Below the pieces are notes generated by a model that saw only the letters and a program-made list of their open reading frames with translations, ran no database searches and was not told the DNA's origin. A stretch of DNA of 64,000 nucleotides, from NCBI RefSeq assembly GCF_900230185.1, contig NZ_OCSR01000001.1, forward strand, positions 4,154,001-4,218,000. Direction: 5' to 3'. Made by a program: the position numbers and the translations under genes. Positions 38,401 to 46,900 of this stretch are shown here, in pieces. Numbering within the stretch: the first letter of the stretch is position 1; every line of letters starts with the position of its first letter. Source of the stretch: Burkholderia sp. OK233 (GTDB lineage: Bacteria; Pseudomonadota; Gammaproteobacteria; Burkholderiales; Burkholderiaceae).

Positions 38401-39735
38401 ATGTCTGAACGCCACTTTGTCAGGGCCAGCCCCCGGCACATCGAGGTGCTTGACCAATGTGCCGAAGACGCCGACCCGGCGTCCGGGGCACAGTTCGTCT
38501 ATCTGGGCCGCCAGCCGATTCTCGATCGCGACGGCGCGCTCAATGCTTACGAATTATTGTTTCGATCCGGCGCGCATAACTACGCCGAGGTCAGCGATGA
38601 CGCCCAGGCGACAGCGCAGGTCGTGGCTCGCGCGATCGGCGGGATCGGCGTGGCGGCCGTGCTGGGGCAGCACCGCGGCTTCGTCAATATCGACCGCGCG
38701 CTGCTCTTTAACGACATCGTCCATCTGATGCCGCCTGAGCGCTTCGTGCTCGAGATCCTCGAAACCGTCAAGTTCGATGCGCATCTGGCCCGCCGGCTGA
38801 CCGAATTGCGCCGCGCCGGCTTCCAGGTGGCGCTCGACGACGTCAGCGAACTATCGGACGAGCTGCTCGCAGCGCTGCCGCACGCCGACATCGTCAAGAT
38901 CGACTTCCTGCTGACCGAGCGGTCCGCGCTTGCCAAGCTGGCGTCGACGGTCCGTAGCCAGGGCAAGACCTTGATCGCCGAGAAGGTCGAGACGCGCGAA
39001 GACTTTGTGCTTGCTCGCGACCTCGGCTTCGATCTGTTCCAGGGATACTTCTTCGCGCGGCCGCAGGTGCTGGCCGCGCCGCGCAACCGTTCGCCGCGCC
39101 CCGGTCTGCTGCGTTTGCTGGCGCTGTTGTCGCGCGATGCCGGGATTGTCGAGCTCGAAGCGGAACTCAAGCTGAACCCGAGCGTGGTGGTGCAACTGCT
39201 GCGCCTCGTCAATTCGAGCGCATTCGGGCTGGGGCGCAATATTGCCTCGCTGCGTGAGGCCATCATCGCTACCGGCACGCGGCAGATTGCGCGCTGGGCG
39301 CAACTGCTGCTGTACGCGGACAGCGGCGATCTGCCGTGGCGCGCCGATCCGCTGGTGCAGTTGGCCGGCACGCGCTCGCGCTTCATGGAATTGGCTGCGG
39401 GCTGGCTGCGCCCGTCCGATGACGATTTTGCCGACGCCGCTTTCATGACCGGAATTTTTTCTCTGGTCCATGTGGTGCTTGGCAGTTCCCCGGCGGCTGT
39501 TCTCGAGAAACTCGGCCTTGCCCCGCAGATTCGTGAAGCGATCGTCACGCGTAGCGGCGCGCTTGGCACCTTGTTGCGGATTGCCGAAGCGGCCGGCGAG
39601 GGCGCCGATGCCGCTCTGATCGCAACCGCACCCGATGCGCCGCCCGGCTTCGCGGCGCTTACGCCCGAGGTCCTGGCGGAGTTGAACCTGTCCGCTGCGG
39701 CGTGGTTCGGCGCGCATATCGAAGAAGCCGCCTGA
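38401..39735 (+). CDS. EAL plus HDOD signalling protein (paralogue 2)
   Basis: A 444-residue YuxH-type protein. The EAL-like domain (about residues 25-235) has LGRQPILDRDGALNAYELLFR, FVLEILETVKFDAH, VALDDVSE and FDLFQGYFFARPQ. The HDOD domain (about 240-420) has LAELEAELKLNPSVV-like sequence (ELEAELKLNPSVVVQLLRL) and NSSAFGLGRNIASLREAI. Several EAL metal ligands are absent, so it is probably catalytically inactive. It is clearly related to the protein encoded at 33238-34608 but lacks that protein's alanine-rich insert, and it probably arose by duplication. It is divergent from the GGDEF-EAL gene, leaving about 300 bases of shared regulatory sequence. Confidence 0.88.
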   Translation: MSERHFVRASPRHIEVLDQCAEDADPASGAQFVYLGRQPILDRDGALNAYELLFRSGAHNYAEVSDDAQATAQVVARAIGGIGVAAVLGQHRGFVNIDRALLFNDIVHLMPPERFVLEILETVKFDAHLARRLTELRRAGFQVALDDVSELSDELLAALPHADIVKIDFLLTERSALAKLASTVRSQGKTLIAEKVETREDFVLARDLGFDLFQGYFFARPQVLAAPRNRSPRPGLLRLLALLSRDAGIVELEAELKLNPSVVVQLLRLVNSSAFGLGRNIASLREAIIATGTRQIARWAQLLLYADSGDLPWRADPLVQLAGTRSRFMELAAGWLRPSDDDFADAAFMTGIFSLVHVVLGSSPAAVLEKLGLAPQIREAIVTRSGALGTLLRIAEAAGEGADAALIATAPDAPPGFAALTPEVLAELNLSAAAWFGAHIEEAA

Positions 39736-39875
39736 TGCATCCGTCGAGCAGGTTCTGACGTACCTTGTCAGTACGTGTTTCAATAGCGTAGTGAGGTTGC
39801 CGAGGTTCGGCTGAACGCCGTGACCTTCGGCTTATTGCACTGACTGCGTGCATTAACGTTTCGAGGGGACTGCAG

Positions 39876-40439
39876 ATGAAGAGAAAACTCATTCCGATGA
39901 CGCTGACGGCTGTCTTGTCGGTGGGATTCGCGATGCATTCGCTGACGGCTTCAGCCACGCTCAAGCCGGGCGACGCAGCGCCGCCGTTTACCGCGGATGC
40001 TTCGCTGGGCGGCAAGACCTACACGTATTCGCTTGCCGACGCATTGAAGAAAGGCCCGGTGGTGCTGTATTTCTATCCGGCGGCCTTCACGAAGGGCTGC
40101 ACGATCGAAGCGCACGAGTTTGCCGAAGCTGTCGACGAGTACAAGAAATATGGCGCGACGGTGATTGGCGTATCGCACGACAACATCGACACCTTGACGA
40201 AGTTTTCGGTGAGCGAATGCCGCAGCAAATTCCCGGTGGCGGCCGATGCCGATTCGAAGGTGATCGGCGCCTATGATGCGGGCTTGCCGATGCATAGCTC
40301 GATGGCCAATCGTGTGTCGTATGTGATTGCGCCGGACGGCAAGATTATTTACGAGTACACGAGTCTGTCGCCGGAGAAGCACGTCGAGAACACGCTGAAG
40401 GCGGTGAAGGATTGGGCGGCGACGCATAAGCAGCCGTAA
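39876..40439 (+). CDS. Exported peroxiredoxin, AhpC/TSA (Bcp/PrxQ-like)
   Basis: A 187-residue thiol peroxidase with an N-terminal signal peptide (MKRKLIPMTLTAVLSVGFAM, likely cut after SASA near residue 28). The thioredoxin-fold domain contains VVLYFYPAAFTKGCTIEAHEF near residue 65, with the peroxidatic cysteine in KGCTIE. A second cysteine in SVSECRSKF about 40 residues later could be the resolving one. The PrxQ pattern of two cysteines five residues apart is absent. The protein probably reduces peroxides in the periplasm. It is monocistronic. Confidence 0.87.
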   Translation: MKRKLIPMTLTAVLSVGFAMHSLTASATLKPGDAAPPFTADASLGGKTYTYSLADALKKGPVVLYFYPAAFTKGCTIEAHEFAEAVDEYKKYGATVIGVSHDNIDTLTKFSVSECRSKFPVAADADSKVIGAYDAGLPMHSSMANRVSYVIAPDGKIIYEYTSLSPEKHVENTLKAVKDWAATHKQP

Positions 40440-40541
40440 CGGTTGGGCTTTGCGCGGCGGCGCGTTTTTCGCAATGATTTTTTGCCATGAGGATTGGGCG
40501 TTGGCCGTGCTAGCCTGAGCTTTTTGCCGGGTGAGATTGCG

Positions 40542-41006
40542 ATGCCGATTATTGTTGCACTCATTGCGCTGGTCGCGCTGGTGTATGGCGCAGTGCGCGC
40601 GTTTTATGCCTTGCAGGCAGATTTTGGCTTGGCCGTTGCTGTTGGGGTTGCTGTTCTTGTTGGTTTGCTTTTGATTGCTGGGATTGTTTATTGGTGGCGC
40701 CGCCGGAAGGAAGTCGCTCCTAATATTCGCGATGGCGATTGGACTCATGAGGTTACGGGAACCTGGGGTTCGGTACGGCTTGCTGCTGATAAGCGGCTAT
40801 GTGAGGTTCGCCTTGGCGGCGAGCTGGGGGCTTATATTTTTGCTGATCTGCTTGGGGCTGAGGTGCGAAGCCATGATGCTCAATGGCAGGTCGCTTTGAT
40901 GGTCAAAGACGCTAAGCATCAGGTTTGGGTTTTGCCCATGGCGGGCGAGCGGCAGGCTAAACAGTGGCGGAGGATTTTTTTGCTTGCTGTTGGGCAGAGG
41001 CTTTAG
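40542..41006 (+). CDS. Small membrane protein of unknown function
   Basis: A 154-residue protein starting at the ATG at 40542 (MPIIVALIALVALVYG). It has two predicted membrane helices (about residues 2-18 and 27-49, the latter ending at the positive WWRRRKE). A soluble C-terminal part follows, with DWTHEVTGTWGSVRLAADKRL and QVWVLPMAGERQ. I do not recognise the family. Third positions here are less GC-rich than in neighbouring genes, with runs such as TTGCTGTTGGGGTTGCTG, which may reflect recent acquisition or weak selection. The stop is only 3 bases before the T-tract that begins repeat copy C. Confidence 0.72.
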   Translation: MPIIVALIALVALVYGAVRAFYALQADFGLAVAVGVAVLVGLLLIAGIVYWWRRRKEVAPNIRDGDWTHEVTGTWGSVRLAADKRLCEVRLGGELGAYIFADLLGAEVRSHDAQWQVALMVKDAKHQVWVLPMAGERQAKQWRRIFLLAVGQRL

Positions 41007-41047
41007 ATGTTTTTTTGCCTTTTGCGGCGGCATTGTCTGTGTTCCTA

Positions 41048-41895
41048 GGGCCTGTTGACAATCATCGCCGAGGGGGCTGTTAACTTGTGAGGAAAGCTGT
41101 TTACATCCTGTCTTTTGCGGAAAAACAGGATGCCAAGACTGATGCTCAGCGATGACCAATACGAGCGGATCGCCCCCTTGCTGCCGGGCAAGTCCACCGA
41201 CCCGGGTCGGACCGCAGCAGACAATCGGCTGTTTGTTGAGGCCGTGCTATGGATCGCGCGCACTGGCAGCCCATGGCGCGATTTGCCGCCTGATTTTGGA
41301 ACGTGGAATAGCGTGTACCAACGCTTTGCCAGATGGTCGCGGGCGCAAATATGGCATACGGTACTCGCCGAGCTTGCGGGCGACGCGGACCTTGAGGAAG
41401 TCTTCATTGACAGTACGATTGTGCGTGCCCACCAGCATGCCGCCGGCGCGGCGAAAAAAAAGGCGAACAGGCAATCGGGCGCTCGCGTGGCGGATTGAGC
41501 ACCAAGATTCACGCTCTGGTCGACGGCTTGGGGATGCTCGCTCGCTTTCATCTGACGGGCGGACAGGCTGGAGACAGTCCGGAGGCCCTGCCTTTGCTGG
41601 GCGAGTTGAAACCCGTCAGTCTGGCTGCCGACAAAGCCTACGATTCGAACGCGATCCTGCAGCATCTGGAATCGGCGGACATTCAAGCTGTCATCCCCAG
41701 TCGCGCCAATCGTGTTGAGCAACGTCCTTTGGATGAACATCTGTATGCCTCTCGAAATCTGGTCGAACGGTTCTTCTGTCGCATCAAACAATTCCGTCGC
41801 GTGGCTACCCGCTACGACAAGCTCTCCGAACGATTCTCATCATTCGTTGCGCTCTCCGCTGCTTTCATCTGGACCTGCTGATTGTCAACAGGCCC
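41048..41895 (+). mobile_element. IS5 family insertion sequence (IS427-like), 848 bp
   Basis: Bounded by perfect 17-bp inverted repeats, GGGCCTGTTGACAATCA at the left end and its complement at 41879-41895. The flanks read CCTA before and TAGGG after, consistent with a TA target duplication. Removing the element restores repeat sequence resembling the other copies (GTGTTCCTA joined to GGGCTTTGGCC). It appears complete and potentially mobile. Confidence 0.92.
41130..41881 (+). CDS. IS5 family transposase made by -1 frameshift (OrfA-OrfB)
   Basis: Two overlapping frames, 41130-41498 and 41495-41881, together encode a DDE transposase. OrfA has MPRLMLSDDQYERIAPLLPG and the first catalytic Asp in VFIDSTIVRAHQHAAG. 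OrfB has the second Asp in LAADKAYDSNAIL and the Glu in SRNLVERFFCRIKQFRR. An A8 run followed by G at 41454-41462 is a typical slip site. A -1 shift there reads on as EQAIGRSRGGLSTKIHA, which is exactly the continuous family sequence. The split is therefore probably programmed, not decay. A TTG at 41115 is an alternative start. The element is about 850 bp, a usual size for this group. Confidence 0.9.
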
Positions 41896-42564
41896 TAGGG
41901 CTTTGGCCTTTCCTTGAATTGCTAGTGGTCTATTAGTGTTGCCCCTGTGCGGGGCGGCACCTACTTCTCTTTGCAGCCGGTGCAAAGAGACAAGTAGGCA
42001 AGAGAAAGCAGCTCAAACCGCTCATGCTAAGTGGGTCCCGTGGTCTGCCACGGGTAGTGGTGCATCTGGAATCTGGGTTCGTGCACCTGCATGCGCCAGT
42101 GACAAGGGCGTCATACTTCCGGCGGCCCTGCGCGCGCCGAAGCGTACTTCTTAAAACCACCCGCTACGTTTTGACGCCAACGGCAACGGCAGATGCGAAC
42201 GTGACTGGGATTGGGGCAGAGGGGAGCGGGAGGGGCGGTGATTCAGCACACCGACATATCGTTTGAGGCGGGGGTTCGCCGGAGAGTGCAGAGGCGCGTC
42301 GCCGAGGCGAAGCCGACGGCCCCCACGGACCTCAACCGAAGCCGGTGGTTTCCCATGCAGCCCCGTCCGCGACGCACGCAGTGCGGAGTGGGAGCTGATG
42401 AATCCTTTGTCACAAACGCGGAATGTGCGAGAACACGGATTCCAGATGCACCACTACCCGTGGCAGACCACGGGACCCACTTAGCATGAGCGGTTTGAGC
42501 TGCTTTCTCTTGCCTACTTGTATATTCCCTCCTGTGGCGCCGCCCCGATCAGGTACCGCCACAT

Positions 42565-42625
42565 GGACAGTCAGCTCGTCTGCCTACAGGGCTCCGAGCC
42601 CGCAGAGAAGCCTGAGCGACTGTCC
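42565..42625 (+). ncRNA. Candidate IS110 bridge RNA, target-binding stem-loop
   Basis: An 8-bp outer stem (GGACAGTC at 42565-42572 with GACTGTCC at 42618-42625) encloses an internal loop capped by GGGCT/AGCCC (42589-42593 with 42597-42601). The 5' side of the loop holds TGCCTAC at 42581-42587, identical to the left target flank at 42511-42517. The 3' side holds AGAGAAG at 42604-42610, the complement of CTTCTCT at the right flank, 43783-43789. This is the arrangement expected of left and right target guides in IS110 bridge RNAs. The TCTGC/GCAGA segments could also pair with each other in the free RNA. A possible donor-binding loop follows at about 42640-42690, with weaker matches. The ends of the full RNA are not defined here. 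Confidence 0.7.
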
Positions 42626-42696
42626 TTTTCATCCTCTTAACCCGAACAGTTGACTGAGCCTCGAGCTCGTATTTTCCTGCAAGTATGGGTACCGTG

Positions 42697-43644
42697 ATGA
42701 ACCAGATTTCCTCTTCCGTTTATATCGGCATCGACGTTAGCGGTAGCACCCTCGACGTTGCCATCCACGACACCACCGAGCATTTCAGTGTCGACAATGA
42801 AACCGCTGCCATCGACCAGCTGGTCCAGCGTCTGATCGCGCTGGGCCCCACCCTGATTGTCATGGAGGCCACCGGCAAGCTCGAGCTCGCCGTGCTCAGG
42901 GCACTCTGTGAGGCCGGCCTGCCCGCTGTCGCGGTTAATCCCCGGCAGGTGCGCGACTTTGCCAAAGCCACCGGCAAACGGGCGAAGACAGACCGCATCG
43001 ACGCGTTCGTCATTGCCCATTTCGCCGCCGTCATCAAACCCGTCGTGCGTCCGCTCAACGATGTGCAGACCGAGCAGCTGCAAGCGCTGCTGCTGCGCCG
43101 TGCCCAGCTCATCGACATGCTCGTGGCCGAGAAGGCCCGCCTGGAGCGCGCACACGCCGCGGCGAAGGAAAGCCTGAATGACCACATCAAATGGCTCAAA
43201 CAGCAGCTCACCGTCGCGGACAAGGACATCGATTCGTTCATGCGCTCTTCGTCCGCCTGGCGCCAGAAGGAGAATCTGCTGCGCTCGGTGCCCGGTATCG
43301 GCCCCGGTGCCGCGGCTACGCTGATCGCCTTCATGCCCCAGCTCGGCTCGCTGAACCGCCGCGAGATCGCCGCACTTACCGGCGTCGCGCCGTTCAATTG
43401 CGACAGCGGCAAGCACACCGGCAAGCGTCGCATTCACGGCGGTCGTGCCATCGTGCGGCGCGCGCTTTACATGGCCTGCATACCTGCGCTGCGCTTCAAT
43501 CCGGTAATCAGGGCCTTTTACGACCGCCTGCGCAAGGCTGGCAAACCGTTCAAGGTGGCCATGACCGCGTGCATTCGCAAGCTCATCGTGACGCTTAACG
43601 CCATGGTCCATAACTCAACACCCTGGAACGCATCGACGAATTAA
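42697..43644 (+). CDS. IS110 family transposase (DEDD recombinase)
   Basis: A 315-residue recombinase with an N-terminal RuvC-like DEDD domain (YIGIDVSGSTLDVAIHD near residue 8, MEATGKLE near residue 52, KTDRIDAFVIAHF near residue 97), a central coiled region, and the C-terminal transposase domain. That domain has VPGIGPGAAATLIAFMP near residue 200 and APFNCDSGKHTGKRRIHGG near residue 232, where the serine of DSG is the expected nucleophile. IS110 enzymes work with an element-encoded RNA that chooses donor and target. The ATG at 42697 (MNQISSSVYIG) is preferred; an in-frame ATG at 42685 is possible. The gene is intact. Confidence 0.92.
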   Translation: MNQISSSVYIGIDVSGSTLDVAIHDTTEHFSVDNETAAIDQLVQRLIALGPTLIVMEATGKLELAVLRALCEAGLPAVAVNPRQVRDFAKATGKRAKTDRIDAFVIAHFAAVIKPVVRPLNDVQTEQLQALLLRRAQLIDMLVAEKARLERAHAAAKESLNDHIKWLKQQLTVADKDIDSFMRSSSAWRQKENLLRSVPGIGPGAAATLIAFMPQLGSLNRREIAALTGVAPFNCDSGKHTGKRRIHGGRAIVRRALYMACIPALRFNPVIRAFYDRLRKAGKPFKVAMTACIRKLIVTLNAMVHNSTPWNASTN

Positions 43645-43913
43645 CCGGCGGTATAGCTTTGCCTGGATGCTGTGCATGAACGCGATCATTCGCGTGGCCT
43701 GCGCTCGCCTGTACCCAACGGGAAAGCCGCGCTGAGATCCAGCGCTCCGGGAAAGCTTCCCGCTTGACTTCCAATACGGTTGCTTCTCTTTGCAGCCGGC
43801 AAAGAGAAGTAGGTGCCGCCCCGCACAGGGGCGACACTAATAGACCACTAACAATTCAAGGAAAGGCCAAAACCATAAGAACCCTGACAATGCCGCCGCC
43901 AAAGGCAAAAAAA

Positions 43914-46900
43914 TCAAGAAGGCGCTATCCCCGCTCTACGCCCTTTCCTCGACTCCCACCGCACCCGAATCCGATCCATATACAGATACACCACGGGAGT
44001 GGTATACAGCGTCAGCATCTGACTAACAATCAACCCACCCACAATAGCAATCCCCAACGGAGCCCGAAGCTCCGCCCCTTCACCACTTCCAAAAGCCAGC
44101 GGCAACGCCCCAAGAAGCGCAGCACAGGTAGTCATCATGATCGGCCGAAACCGCAGCAAACAGGCCTGAAAAATCGCATCCTGCGACGACAACCCCTGCC
44201 GGGAGGCTTCAATAGCAAAGTCCACCATCATGATCGCGTTCTTCTTCACGATGCCGATCAGCAAGATCACCCCGATCAGCGCAATGATGCTGAACTCAGT
44301 CCTGAACAGCAGCAAAGCCAGCAATGCCCCCACACCCGCAGAGGGCAGGGTGGACAAAATCGTCAACGGGTGGATATAGCTCTCATACAACATCCCCAGC
44401 ACGATATACACCGCCGCCAACGCGGCCAGAATCAGGATCGGCTGGTCGGACATCGATTGCTGAAACGCCTGGGCCGTCCCCTGGAAACTGCCGTGGATCG
44501 TCCCCGGCATACCGATCTGCGCCATCGTGTCGTAAATCGCTTGTGTCGCGGTCGATAACGACACGCCCGGCGGCAGATTGAACGAAATCGTCGAAGCCAC
44601 GAACTGGCTCTGGTGATTCACCGACAACGGCGTATTCCCCGGCCCAAAGCTCGCGATCGCCGACAACGGCACCATCGTTTCCTTCGAGGTCGACACGGCC
44701 GCCCCCGAGGAAGCACTCGACTTGCCGCTCGCCGCAATCGAATTGATCGCCTGGTTGCGCGCAGAGTCGGCAGCGATGCTCGCCACGCTCGAAGCAGTCG
44801 TACCCGCCGTGCCGCCAGTCGTCGCGCTCGTGCTAGCCGTTGCCGTGGTCTGTGCGGTGACCGTGCCGGCCGGCGCGTTGGTGGTCTGCGCGCCGCTCGC
44901 GCTGCCGCCCGAGGTGCTGACGTAAATCTGTTTCAGCATGTCCGGGCTCTGCCAGTACTTCGGCGCCACTTCCATCACGACGTGGTACTGGTTCAACGGG
45001 TTGTAAATCGTCGAGACCTGGCGCTGGCCGAACGCGTCATACAAGGTGTTGTCGATCTGCGCCGGCTTGATGCCGAGGCGCGAAGCAGTTGCGCGGTCGA
45101 TCGTCACCATCGCCTCGAGGCCGCCTTGCTGCTGGTCGGAATTCACGTCGGCGAGTTCGGGGCGCGCCTGCAGCGCCTCGGTGAGCTTCGGTCCCCACAG
45201 ATACAGGTCAGGCGTGGAATCGGCCAGCAGCGTGAACTGATACTGTGCGTTCGATTGCCGGCCGCCCACGCGAATGTCCTGCACCGCTTGCAGGAAAGTC
45301 CGCGCGCCGGCCACGTCGCCGAGCGGGGCACGCAGTTGCTGGATCATCTGGTCAGCGGATAGCTTGCGCTCGCTTTTCGGCTTCAGCGAAACGAACATGA
45401 AGCCGGAGTTGGTCTGCCGGCCGCCGGTGAAACCCGCCACGCTGTCCACCGCGGGATTCTTGCCGACGATCTCCATCATCTCCGAGAACTTGCCCTTCAT
45501 CGCCTGGAACGAGGTGCTCTGGTCGGCCTGGATGCCGCCGATCAGCCGGCCCGTGTCCTGCTGCGGAAAGAAGCCCTTCGGCACGATGATGTACAGCCAG
45601 ATGTTCAGTCCGATGGTCGCCAGCAGAATCGTCACGATCAGGCGCGGATGCCGCAGCGCCCAGCCAAGCGTGCGCTCATACCCGCGATGCATCGACATGA
45701 AGCCGCGTTCGAGCCAGAGGCCGAAACGTCCTTCTTCCTTTTTCTCATGTGGCTCGCGCAGGAGGCGCGAACACATCATCGGCGTCAAGGTGAGCGAGAC
45801 GATCAGCGACACGCCGATCGCGAGCGACAGCGTCAACGCGAACTCGCGGAATAGCCGCCCGACGATGCCGCCCATCAGCAGAATCGGCAGGAACACGGCG
45901 ACCAGCGAGATACTGATCGACAGCACCGTGAAGCCGACTTCGCGCGCGCCGAGGAACGCGGCCTTCATGCGCGGCACACCATTCTCGATATGCCGTGAGA
46001 TGTTCTCCAGCACCACGATCGCATCGTCGACCACGAAGCCGGTCGCGATCGTCAACGCCATCAGCGACAGGTTGTCGATCGAAAAGCCCAGCATATACAT
46101 CGCGCCGAACGTGCCGATGATCGAGATCGGCACGGCCACGCTCGGAATCAGCGTGGCGCGCCAGTTGCGCAGGAACAGGAACACCACCATCACCACCAGC
46201 GCCACCGCGATCATCAGCGTGCGCTCGGTGTCTTTCAGCGACGCACGGATCGTCGTGGAGCGGTCGGCGGCCGGCGCGATGTCGACGTCGGCGGGCAGCG
46301 ACGCGTGCAATTGCGGCAGCATCGCGGTCACGCGGTCGATGGTGTCGATAATGTTCGCGCCGGGCTGGCGGTACAGAATCACCAGCACTGAACGCTTGCC
46401 GTTGAAGAGGCCCAGGTTGCGCAGGTCTTCGACCGAATCGACCACTTCCGCCACGTCGGACAGCTTCACCGCCGCGCCATTACGATACGCGATGACCAGA
46501 TCCTTATACTGCGACGCCTTGCTCGCCTGGTCGTTGGTATAGATCTGCACACGGTTCGGACCGAATTCGATCGAGCCTTTCGGGCTGTTCGCATTGGCCG
46601 CGGCGAGCGCCGCGCGCACGTCTTCGAGACCGATGCCGTAGTGGGACAGGGCATTCGGTTCCAGTTCGACACGCACCGCCGGATTGGCCGAGCCGCTCAC
46701 ATCCACTTCGCCGACGCCGTCCACCTGGGAGAGCGACTGCTGCAACACGGTGGCCGCCGAGTCGTATAGCTGGCCAGCGGTCAGCGTCTTCGACGTGAGC
46801 GCGAGAATCAGGATCGGCGCGTCGGCCGGATTCACCTTGTGGTAGGTCGGGTTGCTGCGCAAGCTCGCCGGCAGATCGGCGCGCGCGGCGTTGATGGCTG

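Larger units (their letters stand above)
42519..43782 (+). mobile_element. IS110 family insertion sequence inserted in a repeat hairpin
   Basis: Boundaries are deduced from the repeat it interrupts. The left flank ends TGCCTACT at 42518 and the right flank begins CTTCTCTTTGC at 43783. The uninterrupted hairpin would read TGCCTACTTCTCTTTGC, which leaves CT as the shared core dinucleotide at both junctions. No terminal inverted repeats are visible, as expected of the IS110 family. The element has about 178 bases of non-coding left end with strong RNA structure, the transposase gene, and about 138 bases of right end. Confidence 0.82.
41010..43913. repeat. Dispersed inverted-arm repeat, copy C (split by two insertion sequences)
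   Basis: The third copy, with inverted arm cores at 41905-41974 and 43799-43868. The outer arm begins with a T-run and TTTTGCGGCGGCATTGTC at 41010 and is mirrored at the right end just before 43913. The IS5 element at 41048-41895 interrupts the left outer arm, and the IS110 element at 42519-43782 interrupts a right-side hairpin. Without them the repeat would be about 790 bp. The segment 41990-42075 reappears inverted at 42437-42520, forming an inner inverted repeat of about 85 bp. The block around 42300-42400 matches copy B. Short open frames within it encode only translated repeat. Confidence 0.85.

Noticed and set aside
41933..42653. Several small open frames of 70-92 residues inside repeat copy C
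   Set aside because: They are translations of repeat sequence, recur in all six-frame views of the other copies, and have no separate ribosome binding sites.
43764..44558. A 264-residue plus-strand open frame running from the repeat into mdtC
   Set aside because: The first part is translated repeat arm and the rest is antisense to mdtC.
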